64,000 bases of DNA from Utricularia gibba (taxonomy: Eukaryota > Streptophyta > Magnoliopsida > Lamiales > Lentibulariaceae). The notes under the pieces are model-generated. The model had not been told where the DNA came from and ran no database searches. It saw only the letters and a list, made by a program, of their open reading frames with translations. The stretch's first letter is position 1. Every line of letters starts with the position of its first letter. The stretch spans positions 1,116,001 through 1,180,000 of the forward strand of contig NEEC01000017.1 of the NCBI GenBank assembly GCA_002189035.1. The letters run 5' to 3'. Made by a program: the position numbers and the translations under genes. This document shows positions 44,861 through 58,100 of this stretch, in pieces.

Positions 44861-46244
44861 TTGTCATACCGCGCGCTTTTCATGGATCCAACGGCTATCT
44901 GATTAATTTGGGCCTAATCTTGATAATCCTAATCTTGTGTAATGGATCAAAGCAAAAGTGATTAAATACTCAAAACATACAATATCGTATTAAAAAGGGC
45001 ACCCGGTCATATTCATCCTCACTGTTATTAAAATTAGAATATTTAGTTCTTAGTGTTTAATTAAAATACATAATTAGTTCTCATATTTTAAAGTACTGGA
45101 CATATGTAGTCTCCATATTTTGATGTATAGAGTATATTGAATTTTCGATCTTTATTACTTCAATTATTTTTGATTCCTATGTTTTAAATATTGATTATAA
45201 CTGATTATCAATATTTAAAACCAGTTATAATAAGTACTGTTTAGAAAATTTTTAAAGTTTATTTATATTTTTCAAAAAATAAAAATAATTTTATTCTAAA
45301 ATGTTATCATAAAAATAATTCTATCAAAAATATTTTTAAAACTATACCGTAAAAATTATTTTTGGAAAAATAATAATTAAATTACTTTTACTTCTTATTT
45401 TTATTTTTCTAAAATAATTTTAAAAAATTATTTTCAAGTCACCCCCACCACCCATCCGTCCCCCACCCGTGCCAGTGGCGCACGGGCGATGGGCGACAGT
45501 GGGTAGTGTAGGCATGGGTGTGTTGCCAGAAGGGGTGGACGATCAATAATAGTAAAATTGAATTAGGAAAAAAAATTAGGAATCAATTGTATTATTTATG
45601 TGCATAGTGAAAATTGTTTTTACCAATTTTTAAATATTGGTGATCTATTACGAATAAATTTAAAATATTAGAGATTAAAACATTATTTATGAGGATCAAT
45701 TATAGCATTTAAACAAATAATAGAGACTATTCATATAATTTTCGCGTATTGAAAACATGGTTTATGACATTAGCATGGGACAATTAGAGCATCTTTAGTA
45801 ATTGAAAGAGTGACGTGTTTTTTCTTTATTAAGTTTTATTTATGAAGTTTTTTAATTTACTTTATTAATTTCCGAAAGCGAATAAGAAAATCATATAAAA
45901 AATATGAAGTGAAGTTTATTTACGGAAGTATGATTTACATAAGGAAACGAGATTTACTTTTTTTGATTTCCATAGAATGAGATTTCATCAAATTATTCAT
46001 TTCCATAAAAATAATAATGGTTTACAGAAAACAATATCAACATTTTCGGAAATTACTAAAGATGATCTTATACAAAGTGATAATATCGAAATTGATAACC
46101 AAATCGTTATTGAAGTCTTATTTGTGTTTGGTTTTAAAGTTAAAAAACGCGTAACTTTTCCAAAATAATGAAGAAAGAAGAAGCCCATTTAATCCAATTC
46201 ATATGAACAAAAGTAGAAACCCGGGATTTTTTATTGCGGCGGCA
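44861..46244. other. AT-rich spacer with possible foldback remnant
   Basis: Between about 45040 and 45740 the two flanks carry similar sequence in opposite orientation (ATAATTAGTTCTCAT-like at left, reverse of ATGAGGATCAATTAT at right), around a small GC-rich island at 45440-45540. This looks like an old foldback transposon, but no target duplication was found. The rest is AT-rich without features. Confidence 0.35.
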
Positions 46245-48245
46245 TCAACGGTCACGGCGGGGGACGCGGCCTTTTCGGACGTCGACGATCGTCGGATCAT
46301 GCGGATCGCAAAACTGGGGGTTAAATTTGCACCCAAATTTGGCCATCCATGAATTCTGTTTCTCTGCAAGGTGACGTGGCGTGGGGCCCATCTTTGCCAT
46401 CGCTTTCCTCATGTTGGTGCACTGCCTCTCCAGCTGGTGGACCCGCGTCCTCATGGTATCCATATTCACGCGAAGCACGTGATTGTCCGTGACCGCTGAT
46501 CTCCACGCGCTGCTCTCCTCATCGGCGCGTGACGAATCTCCGCTGTTTTCCCTCAACGGTGTTCCGCCGATGGCGTGGCGGAGCTGGAGCTGCTCGAAGA
46601 ACAGCACCTGAACCACCGCTCGCAGCGGCAGACGCTCGTTCTGCGCCGCGTGGGCGCATGCTTCCAGCGTCAGCTTCTGGTAGCTGAGAGCGCCGCAGAT
46701 TTTTCCTCTTTCTTCCTCTGAGATCCATGGATGCGCCTGTAAGGAATAAGAGTAAATGATCCAAGGTGACGTGGCGTCGGAATTGTTTATGTTGATTTTG
46801 AATGGAATGAACTTCACCACCTTGAAGTATACGTCGACGGCGCGGTAAAGCCCGTCGTCGAAGACTCTGGCGTTGTACGGTAGCGCGACGGCGAGGTTGA
46901 AGAATTTCTCCGGCTTCAAATTGGCGTCGGAGGCGATTTCCGACAAGTAAGCGTCGATGAGTTTGCCGACCGATTTCAACGATACGGATTCATCGTCTTC
47001 GATTTCTTGAAGAAAGTAGGCCAATATTCTTTCTATAATCGACGTCGTAAAGCGTCTCGTTCAGGTAGGAGTAGCTGGGAACCAGAAGATCGTCTAAAGT
47101 TGCTTGCTCTAATTGCGATCCGATTTTTCTCTCCAGTTTCAGGCATGAAGATTCAGAGGCGTTGAGAATGTAGGCCGTACGGAGTAATCCGAACATGAAT
47201 TTCGTGAAGCTTCCGGCTGATCGCAGGCTCTTCTCCTTGGGGATGTTTGAGATGATTGTTTCCAGTATCTCTCTCTGTTCGTTCTCCAACGGCGGAGTAT
47301 CGGCGGATGGCAGCGTTGGGTTTCTACATGTCCGTACAATTCTCTTTGCGTACTGCACAAGACAGATCTCCATAATTTCGTTGCCCAGATTCAGAGCTTT
47401 CAGGGAGAAAATCAAGCGTTTGAAGAATGGGAGACTCAATCGGCTGATTTCATCGAACCAAGAGGCGCTTCCGTTCTTTGCGGTGGCGTCGCTCACGATC
47501 CACCCAAACGGCGACGGATCTACGACGGCCGCTCTAGTGGCGATGGCCTCTATGCATCTCTGAACAATCCCCAAGTCTTCAGCCATGGGCAGCAAATTCT
47601 GGCAGGAGATAAGCGTTCTCAAAGAATGCTTGATATTTTTCAGAACGCATTGCGAGATAAACCTCTCCGTCGTCGCAATCAGGTTGTCGTCGCATAAATC
47701 CTCCATCATTTCCAGGTACTCGGCGGCGCAGCGGAGGGCAGCGACGTTAGAAGACGAGAGTTCGATTTCCAAGCCGTAGCAGAACTTCGAGACAGTCTCG
47801 AATGACTCTGAACCTCCTGGAAAATGCGGTAGCTTGATCCAGCACTTGTCCTCTTCCTCCATGATCTCAAATCCCTGGTAACGATCATCGGGACCCTGGG
47901 CACTCCCGAATCTCATCCCCTGTTCCTCAATCATCTCGTGAAGTTTCATACTCTTGGAGGTGAGTGGAAACTGAAAGATGAATCAAAATCGGATTCAGAA
48001 CAAGACTAAGGGAGATAACAGAGCGAAGTTTCAGGGGAAGTTCTGCAATTTGAAGACGGCAGGCACCTTGTAAAGATGAAAAACAGCATCATCTACTTCG
48101 ATTATCACGTCGCTGGGCAATCCAGCTTCGCAGAACCTGCAACAGCAACGAAATGTACATTCAAACATGTCTCTATTCTACAATATTCAAACCTTAAATA
48201 TGTTGGTACTCACCATTCTTGCCCTCTGAGTTTCTCTGCAGCCAT
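46245..48245 (-). CDS. NPH3/RPT2-like BTB protein, with one apparent frameshift
   Basis: Four exons on the minus strand: 48245-48214, 48136-48067, 47970-46821 and 46736-46245, about 581 residues. NPH3/RPT2-like proteins are plasma-membrane adaptors of CUL3 ubiquitin ligases in phototropin and auxin-transport signalling. Seen in order: start MAAEKLRGQEWFCEAGLPSD; BTB core (VIIEVDDAVFHLYK, FPLTSKSMKLHEMIEEQ, AALRCAAEYLEMMED); NPH3 domain (DWFDEIS-like SASWFDEISRLSLPFFKRL, DDLLVPSYSYLNETLYDVD, ISEEERGKICGALSYQKLTL, LPLRAVVQVLFFEQLQLRHA); a C-terminal coiled coil (MDTMRTRVHQLERQCTNMRK). The last intron (46737-46820, 84 bases) is free of stops and could be mistaken for coding. After LYDVD, at about 47033-47038, the frame changes; family spacing suggests two bases missing in a TA-rich stretch (or one extra T). 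All other parts are intact. Confidence 0.88.
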
Positions 48246-49114
48246 TCTTCTGAAGAACCACAAGTTGTCAGCTGGAAAAAGATTTCAGAGGACGCTGCGG
48301 CTGCTGCGTCTTGAAGTTGATTGAAGAACAAACGCCTGCTGCTTTCGATGAGATGTAGGTAATGCCCACGGGATGAACTGAGCAAACCCCGAGCCTACCC
48401 GAAGGATGATAGAGAGAACTCGGTGGCACTGAGAATGCTACTGGTACCAGTCATCTCGTGGCAGTGAGAGAATAAGCTTGCCCACTCGGCAGTTTTCAAG
48501 CTGTGGGTCTTGGGATGGGGTTTACCATTAGTCACTCGGTGGTAAACTGGGACTCCATGCCTTCCCCAGTTCTTAACCCAGTGAGCACGATGACGTGAAG
48601 AAGAATGCATTGCACGTCACCTTCGAAAACCCATGTCAGGGACCTCCCCCCGAACTCCTCCATATCAGACAGAGGTTGAAGGTAGGGTGAAAAAGTGAAA
48701 ATTGATGACCAGTTTGTTGAGTCGTGAGGAGGGCCCAACTCTTAAGTGAAGCTATGGAAGGAATCAAAGGGATGAGTTGGTCGCAGAGATCGGTTCCCAA
48801 AACCACCAACAAGCTGGGCTCCCCACCATAGGATCGGGAATCTCTGAGCTGTTCATTGTTGGTATGCTTCCATTTCAAATTTTCACTATGCAAAATGATT
48901 ACTGTTTCTCTAGTTACCCTGCATGACATCTACTTGGTTTCTCAGATCTTCAATTGAGAATTTCGAAGGAAGACATGGTTAGTCATCGTAATGGACGCAA
49001 CGTATGTATGTATATTGTATATCTTTTATCTAATGTTTGTATTCATACAACTGTACAGAATTTTTGATGCCGGGGAGGACATATACATATAGACAGCAAA
49101 AACGTGACTGCAGC
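48246..49114. other. Spacer with a series of short inverted repeats
   Basis: Upstream region of the NPH3-like gene and 3' flank of the VPS13-like gene. Between 48427 and 48619, unlike the AT-rich spacers elsewhere, the sequence holds four short perfect inverted repeats: 48440-48451; 48520-48527 with 48540-48547; 48545-48551 with 48565-48571; and 48591-48597 with 48613-48619. It also carries repeated CACTCGG/ACTCGG words. No protein or known RNA was recognised. Confidence 0.45.
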
Positions 49115-52100
49115 TCAAGGAATGGTCTTGTCATCACCACCACCACCACCACCACCACCACCGTCATCATCTCTTTGATCCAGAAAACTCAGCAGAAAGC
49201 CACTAACAATTCTCCGCGCAAGAGGATGAGGAATGTTTCTACACAGTCGTCCATCCACATATGCTACTACACCAGAAAGTGCAAATTTCCAAACCCGCCA
49301 TTTCCATGCTTGTTTTGTTTTCTCCTGCTTCGAGACCACCAAGGCCTTCTCTCCGCCAGGCTTCCATTTAAATCGACTGGTCACTTTGCTGGATTGTTTC
49401 CGAAGAACTCGGATGGTGAAGCTGACGAACAGGTGCTCGCACAGAGTGAGCAATGTGGGTCCAATTCTCCAATCCTGCCACATGAAGGAGCTGTAGGTTA
49501 TGGAACTTGATCATGTAGGAGTTGATGGCATGGCGCAACTGCTCAATCTGACATGCATAACGTGGCAATGCAGGTATGTAGAACTTGAAAGACCTAACGA
49601 CTCTCACGGCAGGAAGAAGAGAAGAGAGCAAGATGTTACCCTTTCTCCTTGAATGTATCTAAGGCGCATGGATGATTCACCCTTAAGAAGTGACTTGCTG
49701 GCAAGAAAGCCCTTCACATTTGCCATGATTTCCTCAATAAGAACCGTGCTTGGTGGGAGGTTCTTGAGGATGACCTGGAGGTAAAGAAAAAGGAAATTCT
49801 GCAACATGTTAGATTCCTTCTGCACAAACCTTGGACAGAAATCTGAAAGACGGTGGTGGAAGGTGCAACTGTGCATTATTTTCGCTAAAAAATAGGGAGC
49901 ATTGAAACGCCTGGACATGGAGGACTCTCTTTCCTGTAAAGCAAGAAATGAAACAGCTACATACCTGGTCATCGAGGACTCTCACCCTCAGGTACTCTTG
50001 CTTGTAGTATGTATCCAACATTGCTTGGAGATAACCCTCAATGTAGAGCTACACAGATTGTTTGAGTTGAAGAGTAAAAAATTGAATGTTTCCCCAGCTT
50101 TGAAGCACAAATACTCTCACCTCATCAACACCAGGACTTCTTTCAAGCTTGATCCTCTGATCTGGGCCACCTTGCACGATAGCACTGCTAAGAACATGCG
50201 GCTCCATTGCAAGTTTAAGCATTCCTTGGTGAAAGCCAGTCAACTGGAACAACACATGAATAGAAAATAAAAGATGGAGTTTAAATGATCTAGATGACAC
50301 CACTGCTGAGAACAAGGTGATGCATTTGATAGAGAATCAAATGAATCAAACCATTCCACTAAAGCCACTTGCTTCCGCTCCTTTGAGAACTGAGTCAGAC
50401 ACTTCAGTGACAGCCGCAAAAAGCACATTGGATCCTGCTGTTTTCAGCTGTAGAGTATACATTCTTAAGTAGCCAAAACTACAGAAGTTGTATGCATTGC
50501 TAGTTCTAGAGAAGGAAAACTTACTGTATTTCCCAGATCCCCGAAATAACGCTTGGTTCCAGAAAATCCGTTCTTGTCAATGAATTTACTGATGAGCTTG
50601 AGTGTGCCTAATCAGTGCACAAGGAATGCATCATTGTGATATCCTGACATACTTTTTGATGAAGAGAATAATGGATACCTAAGGTCACGCTGGGAAGATT
50701 GAGGAAGCCACGTGAAGGATCAAAAAATATATCAAGTGAAGATGAAGCTAGATCATCAAATATGGACACAAAATCTGGAGGCAGCAATGGGCTTCCCTTT
50801 GCCATGTACACAGCCCTCATCATATACCTGTGGAATTAAGTAAATGTGGCTATGAGACTGCTAAAACACTGGCGTAGAAAATGGAAAGGTAACACAGTTG
50901 AGATGGAAACCAGGAATAATGCTGTGCACATTTCAGGGCCAGTTCTGGGAGAGTAATCAACGCATGTGTTACCAGAACTCCATTGAGCTCGACAGTCTTT
51001 CTCTTAATCTCTGGCACCTGAAAGTCCAGAAAACATTTGTTTTGAAGTTAGTGTAGTAGCTTATAAAGACAGAATGAGACTTGATGGTTGTCATCACACT
51101 AAGGTACCTTAATCACAGTATGGAGAAAAGATCTCAAAGTTTCCTGGGATGAGCTGTATCTGTAACACGAGTCCCCAGGAAGAAAACTTGCCACAATCTT
51201 TTGGAACATGCAACGTCATATAAGAGGTAAGTCATTCGCAGCAAATCACACACCCAAAGCAGGAAAGTTGAGTAATAGAGAAAAACAATTCAGAACATTT
51301 GCACGAACAGCAATCCCATACCTTTATTGGGGAAATCTCCAGATGATCAAAATAGTATTGCTGATAGGGGGTTTTTGAATCACTGAGAGATCGTCTCCAG
51401 AATGGTACAATTTTCATAAGTGTCTCCTCATCAAGGTTCAAGTCCAATGGCTGCAAATATGTCAGTTTTTAGAAAAAATAACTGTAATAGAGATGCACTA
51501 TCTCCACCACGTGCAGTCAATGGATTTTGAAGAATATCTTCAGACACGATATGATGATGAACAACAGAAATAATAAAGAGGGAAACTCTATCATCATACC
51601 TGGAGAATAAACGACAGAGACTTTACTTGTCTAACATTAGAAGATAGAAGGGAAATTAGCGCCACACGAATGACGTAATTGTCAACATCAGTCTTTTCAG
51701 ATCGATGCTGGCGAAGCATTGCTGAAAAAGGAGCGCCAGGCCACTTCTCATCAATGCTTAGTGACTGGAAATTTATCAGAAAAAAAATTGTGAATAGGAA
51801 GAGAAGGCACTTCGGAACACCAGTTTTCAGTGGAATCACTAAGTGAGATTATCACATACCTGAACCCCAAGTTGGATATATTTATAGCGGCTAATAGTCT
51901 CTGCATTCCAATTAATTCCTTGAAGCTTCACACCAATTAAAGGCGCATATTCTGAATGCTCACTCAAATCCACCTGCTTCAGAAAGAAAAAATTAAGGTT
52001 GGACGCTTTCCAGAGTAAACTACAAAAATCAAAATCACCAAATCACTGAAAAACTGAAAAGAACAACATTTTGTACCATACTAATAAGTAACTGATTTTT

Positions 52101-55100
52101 CCATATACCGATGCATGAAACGTGAAAAATCTCAGGACTGTTTTCTTCAAAAAAATGAAAAGTTGTCAAACTTATCATGCAGTGAACAAATAGAAGTTAC
52201 CTGCGCAGCCACCTCAAGTAAGTGGATGGAAAAATAGGAGATCCTCAGATGCAGCTTTCTACGACGTCCTACAAGCATCTGCAATTTGACGCTTTCAGAG
52301 AACTCACATATTCTCAAGACTCGAGTTAAACCATCAGCATAAACTTCATATCCCAGTTTCGAGGTATCTGATGCCATGATTCTACTGCGAGTATTCCTAT
52401 TTTGATCTTCAGAACTCTTATCCAACTGACTGTAAAATAGAAAACTTCTACTCTGAAATGGCTTCCATGACCGCACTTTGTCTAAGTTGATTTCATGTAA
52501 GAGACCCAGATCTGCAAGAATTGAATAATTTGGCCCTTGTTTATAACCTCAAACACCATACAACAGCTTAGCGAAAAATGATCCACGTTAGTTATACAAC
52601 AACAAACCAATTTCCAACACCCTTGCAGTGAGTGATAGACCCGATCGCAGAGAAAAAACGAGTATCAGATCAAGGATATCAAGCTCTTCAGAAAAAAATT
52701 AGAAAGAATGGAACTCAGAAAGCTGATATCCAGTCCACCAGAAAAAAGTGCCAAAGAGGTTCAGACATCATCAATTATTCAGATAATTCTATAAAATAGC
52801 CAGTCCCTGAACATTACCATCACTTTTGATAACTAGTTTATGTTGAAGAGTCAAGTCATCCCAGACGTAGTTGACACTTGCTCCTGCCCCTAAAACATCT
52901 GGCTCATATGAACCCTGAAAACATGACAAAGGGAATATGAATAATATTGTTTTATAATCGCTCTTATGCACACAAAATTGAAGATTCACACATTAACCTT
53001 TTGGTAATATGTTATAGGAGCATTATGCAAATAATTTTCTATTCTGTAGGGTATATCTGTAAGAGGTGGCCAGTGGAAATGCAGAGTAATAGTTGTTCCC
53101 TCTTCCCTTACATGAAGAAAAGCATGCTCACTATAAACCTCTTTGCCTGAGATGGCACCAAATTGACCATCAGAAAACCCTGAGGACTTTCGAAATCTAA
53201 CAAAAAAACGACCCAATGATGCCACACAAACTGGCCCTGACCACCCAAGTCCAGTCCCAATAGGCCGGAATTGAAGGAAGAATGACAAATCATCTTGCAG
53301 CTTTGTATGCTTTCTTAACATATGGTCGATAACATTGGTCGTTTTGACATTTCTCATGACTTTCTTCAGCCTCAAAGCTATCCTGTTTTTGCTGCTGATT
53401 GTAATCAAGTTCTCTGTATCCTAAAACAAAGAGAGAGATATCAGACACAAATTTTGAAGGCGCAAATACATCAAATTTTTGTGAACTTTGAGCAGACCTG
53501 CACATAAAATTGCTGGATAGCAATCACAGTTTCTGATTCATTGAACAAAATATAGCGTGGACTTAGAGATACTATCTGTGATGGAATATTTTCTGCAAGA
53601 AGTGGCCTTACTGACACTCCCAACCTCATAGTGTTTTTTGATCCATACACCTCTTCTGTTTCTAGATCAATTTGTGTGACACCTGATAACAAATCAAAGT
53701 CCAGTTTTGCTTCCATTGTATTCTCCCCCAACAGCATGAACTGCAACTTGTGGGATCTAGGGAATTGAAGAAGTATATGATTAACAAATGGAATCCTCGC
53801 ATAAAGGAAAACTCAGTCGCCAACACAAATTTACAACATCTATCTATGCATTCGTTGAAGAAAGCAGGAAAAAAAAAAAACAATAATGAACAATTACTTC
53901 AAGAACCATGACATGGTTGCTTTAGGTGGCAAATATAACCCACGCTCCAGAGGAATATTAGTGTCAAATCTTTCAATGTCGACCCTATACCATGAAAACC
54001 AAAAAGTCACTTGCTATAGGAAAAGTCCATGTAAAAAGTTACCCTCTACCTGCATCATCCCCATGTAAAATAGAATCATACAATACCTAGTTAAAGGCTT
54101 TTGTTTAGGAGAAACGCAGATGAGTGGGGCATCAGTATCATTCCTTAATGCATATGACGTGAAAATATATGCCTAAGAAAACAATATAGCCATCTTGTTA
54201 AATACATCCAAAAACTGTGCAAAAACATGGTTGAAAGTAAGAACCTTTAATGTGCCTCTCTGTCCACGAGACAATCTTAAAACTGCCAAATACTTTCCAT
54301 CACCAAAATTCAACTCAACATCCAAATGAGGGATATCACCCCTTTTCTTCTGTAATTTTTTCAACCATTCACTACTACTGGTGGGTATGGAGCTCAAGTC
54401 AAAAGATGATAGAGTGACCGTAAAACATATTATATCAGGATCGGCATAAAAATTGACAGTTGATCCAGACTTAATAGTTGCTTGATTCCCTATATTATTA
54501 TACTCCATCCCACCTGGTGGATCTGCAAAAGATGGAAAACTTATTGAAAATTAATTTGATAAAAACCGAGATGGGAAAAATAGAAAATTGATGGAAAGAC
54601 ATGGAAGACCTTGGAGTGCATATTACTACCTGCATCGGTCAAACTCACACGAACCTCTGTCTCCAACAAATTTGACACCTGAATTGTAGGAAGAATAAAA
54701 AGTTCTTTCTGCTCTTGTACAGCAACTGGATTTCTACTAGGATGGGAAAACCCAGCACTGTCTGGATTAACCACAGGTATGGACTTCCCAACAGTTTGTA
54801 TTAGGAAATAAAGGTTTTTCACAACATGTTTATCATATATTAGAGCACAATTTATGGTCTGCAGAGAGGATCTCAATGAGTCAATAGACAATGCCTTCCG
54901 CATTTGGTAAGTTAGTTTGTCAAATAGTCCAGATAGACGAACGGGCTTTCCACCTTTAAGATCATCTGACCACTCAGATGAAATCTCAGAATTCCGTACT
55001 AATTCTCCAATCTCTGGTCTAAAGGAGAATAAGTAGTTCCCTACATATCATTTAAATCCATGAAGCCACCAATAGCGTTGCATATTAACCTTATTTTTAA

Positions 55101-58100
55101 ATTCAAAATGAAAAAATGTTGGGGGAGAAACATAAGTTCAATGACAAGAAAGCATACCTACACTAAGGGATGTTAGTATCTTTCTCAAACCACCAGGAAG
55201 ATCAATAGCATTAAATGCTAGCATAGTATCATCAATGACATCTCCGGCCTTCAAAACCAGTAATGCTGATTCTGTTTCCTCATGCTTAGGCCGTTGAAAA
55301 CAAAGCTCCAACAGAAAATCAGTGTCATTGTGTATCGTTAGAAGAGGAGAGATTCTGATGCACGTGCCATCCTATAATTACCCCAAGAATATAGGATGAC
55401 GTAAAAAAAAAATCCTGGAAATATAATCAAATTAGCACAGACAGAGATGGAACATTACCTCAACACCCCTTGAAATCTCAAAAACAATAAATGGACCAGG
55501 GTAAGATTTTGCATCTGATGGATTACGGGAAGAGTTAAGCGTACAAAATCAGAAAAAAATGCAGAGAATAAAAAAAAATATCAAATTCGACTTTTTAATT
55601 TCAAGAAGTTGCAAACAACAACAGTGACTTACCTTGCTCTGCCGTTATGCGAGTCCTCCAAGAAAATAGGCGATCTTCTAACAATGAAATACGAATGGGA
55701 TAAGTAGAAAACCCTTGCTTCACAAGCTGTGCTGAAAACGATGATGCTTCTAGAGGATGATTTGCCAGAGGCAGGTGCCTACACGTAGAGAACATGAAGA
55801 TAACGTGATTTTCACTTTTAGTCCAGGATGATAAGTAGAAAAACATTCTTATCGTACTTCTCCAAAGCAATCTGAGATCTTAATTCAAAAATACTGTTCG
55901 CACATTAGAGTGACTCAGAGAAGGGTCCACGTTCAGACCAATAAACTATAAATTACCTCCAAGAAACGATACTTAATTCCCTTCTGTGTACAACTACTTC
56001 TTGATTATCATAGAATTGGCAAACCAGGGTCAGACCTGACTTGTTTTCCACCTGTGACACATATATCCAACAGAAATATTTTAGTTCCCCCATTCCCTAT
56101 TTAATGCAATCTAGCTCAGGCATATTTCAAATGTAACATGAATTATGCAGCTTGTGTCACGTTACAGCATAAATACATATAAAACAGAAAAGCGGTTCCT
56201 AAGGACAAATCCTTAGTCTTAAAAAAAGAGCTGAAAATCATCATTTCTCAGAAGATGAAGGTTTCATGATGTGTAATTGGTTTAAGGAAACTTGTTTCAT
56301 ACTAGGGCAAAAAGAATAAAAAACCTTGCAGCAATTTCCCAAAACTGCAGAGCTCTTTACAGCATAAGGGCCAGCCAACTCCAACTTCCCGATTATGAAT
56401 AAAATGATATCCAGTGACAGCTCAGTTAGCAAAATGCAAACCTGGCATTAAATAATCACTTCATATTACCAAGTGTGCCGCATAACTAAGACAAGAACTA
56501 AGAAGAAGAAAAACCTCTCCAGTTCTGGCATAGAAATGCCTAGGAACTCCATTTGAAATTTCAGCACCATGAGAAATGAACTTCTGCGAGTAGAAGCTGC
56601 AGATTTCAAGTGGCTGAATGAAATCTTTCCTGTAATAATAGTATAACACGAGTGAGTGCACTAAACCTAGTAACTTGAGGGCAAAAAAAGTTTTTTTCTT
56701 CCCAAACGTAGACAGCTTTGCAGAAGAAAAACCATTCAGTATCAGAGCTTGAAATGAAAATACCATGAGTTTTGATGTCCATTGAAGTAACGGAGATTAA
56801 CTTCAAGTATATTCATGATCCGCACCTTCAAATTTGAGACCTGAATTATTATTTGATTGGGCATAGTTGATCCTTGAAGAAGAGGGACTTTTTCCTCAGA
56901 GCCAAGCTTATGAACAATTGTCAGTGTAATCTTGTCCACTACGACTGAGACCCCTAAATGTTTTTTGTTTGTGGTAATCTCCCGATTTTCAGAGGTATTT
57001 GAATAGCCTTGGTGACTAGTTCCAGAATCTGGGATTTGAGGTTTTGTTGCCTCTGGCTTAGGGCTCAAGTTTAATGGAAGATTTTTCATCGGAATATTAC
57101 CAAGAGAAACAGAATCCTGAAACACTTTCCACTTGAATACATTTCCAGGCTTGCTAGCAAATTCAAGAATGCTATTGTTAAAAGCTACAGCAAAATTATT
57201 CTTCTTGTTCACAAGGTGAAAAAACTTTCTAGACAAAGAGGCAGAATGTTCCATCCCAATAGAATTCCCATATGCTTCAGATTTATAAGGAAGCATCCTC
57301 CATAGTGCAGAGGAGTTATCATTAGAACAAGAGATGCCCACAAACCTTGATCCTGAATCACAATTTAGTCTGAGTGATTCGCCATATTTGTCTTTAGCGT
57401 ACAATGAAATCAAGGAAAAATACTGAGTTTCTGGTCGCCATATCCTTGCCTTTTGATACTTTATCTGAACAAACCACATTGGTAGTCAAGTTCTAAAATA
57501 TTATACCCAAGTATACATCCATGTTCATGCAAATATACATCACATAATAGAAAAAAATAAACACATTTTGTGCTGAAATATCAATCTGATCTGTAGTTTT
57601 CCATTCAATCCCAATTCACTTGATATAAAGAAACCAAATGAAACCCTTCAAATCACTTCCATCATATATACAGTGGAAAAGATGCCGATCCTCCATGTTA
57701 TACAAATGTTTTCATGAATGCCAAGACTGGCATCATCGGTTTCTACTCCAAATTCACAGTTTTATATATCATAATCACCAAAATAATTAAGTTTCCACAC
57801 ACACTTTACGCTGTGGCATTTTTAACATGGCAAACTAGAACATTATAAAATAAAAAAGATAAGAGATCATACTCTGAAAAGTGCCTGCGCTGCCATCAGT
57901 GAGTAATGGATTGCTCCAGCAACCTTGTATCTACTATCTACCCCTTCAACCGCAACATACATGTGTTGGTCCACATCTTGGATAGCAACTATAGCTCCTA
58001 CAGAAGTTTAAAGAAACATATCTGAAATCATGAGAGAGATTATACAAGCACGCTTACATAAATAAAAAAGTACACCAGAAGAAGGCACTCCTGCTATATC

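Noticed and set aside
46737-46820. Extra 28 residues in the NPH3-like protein
   Set aside because: Stop-free 84-base intron with proper GT and AG; family members lack these residues.
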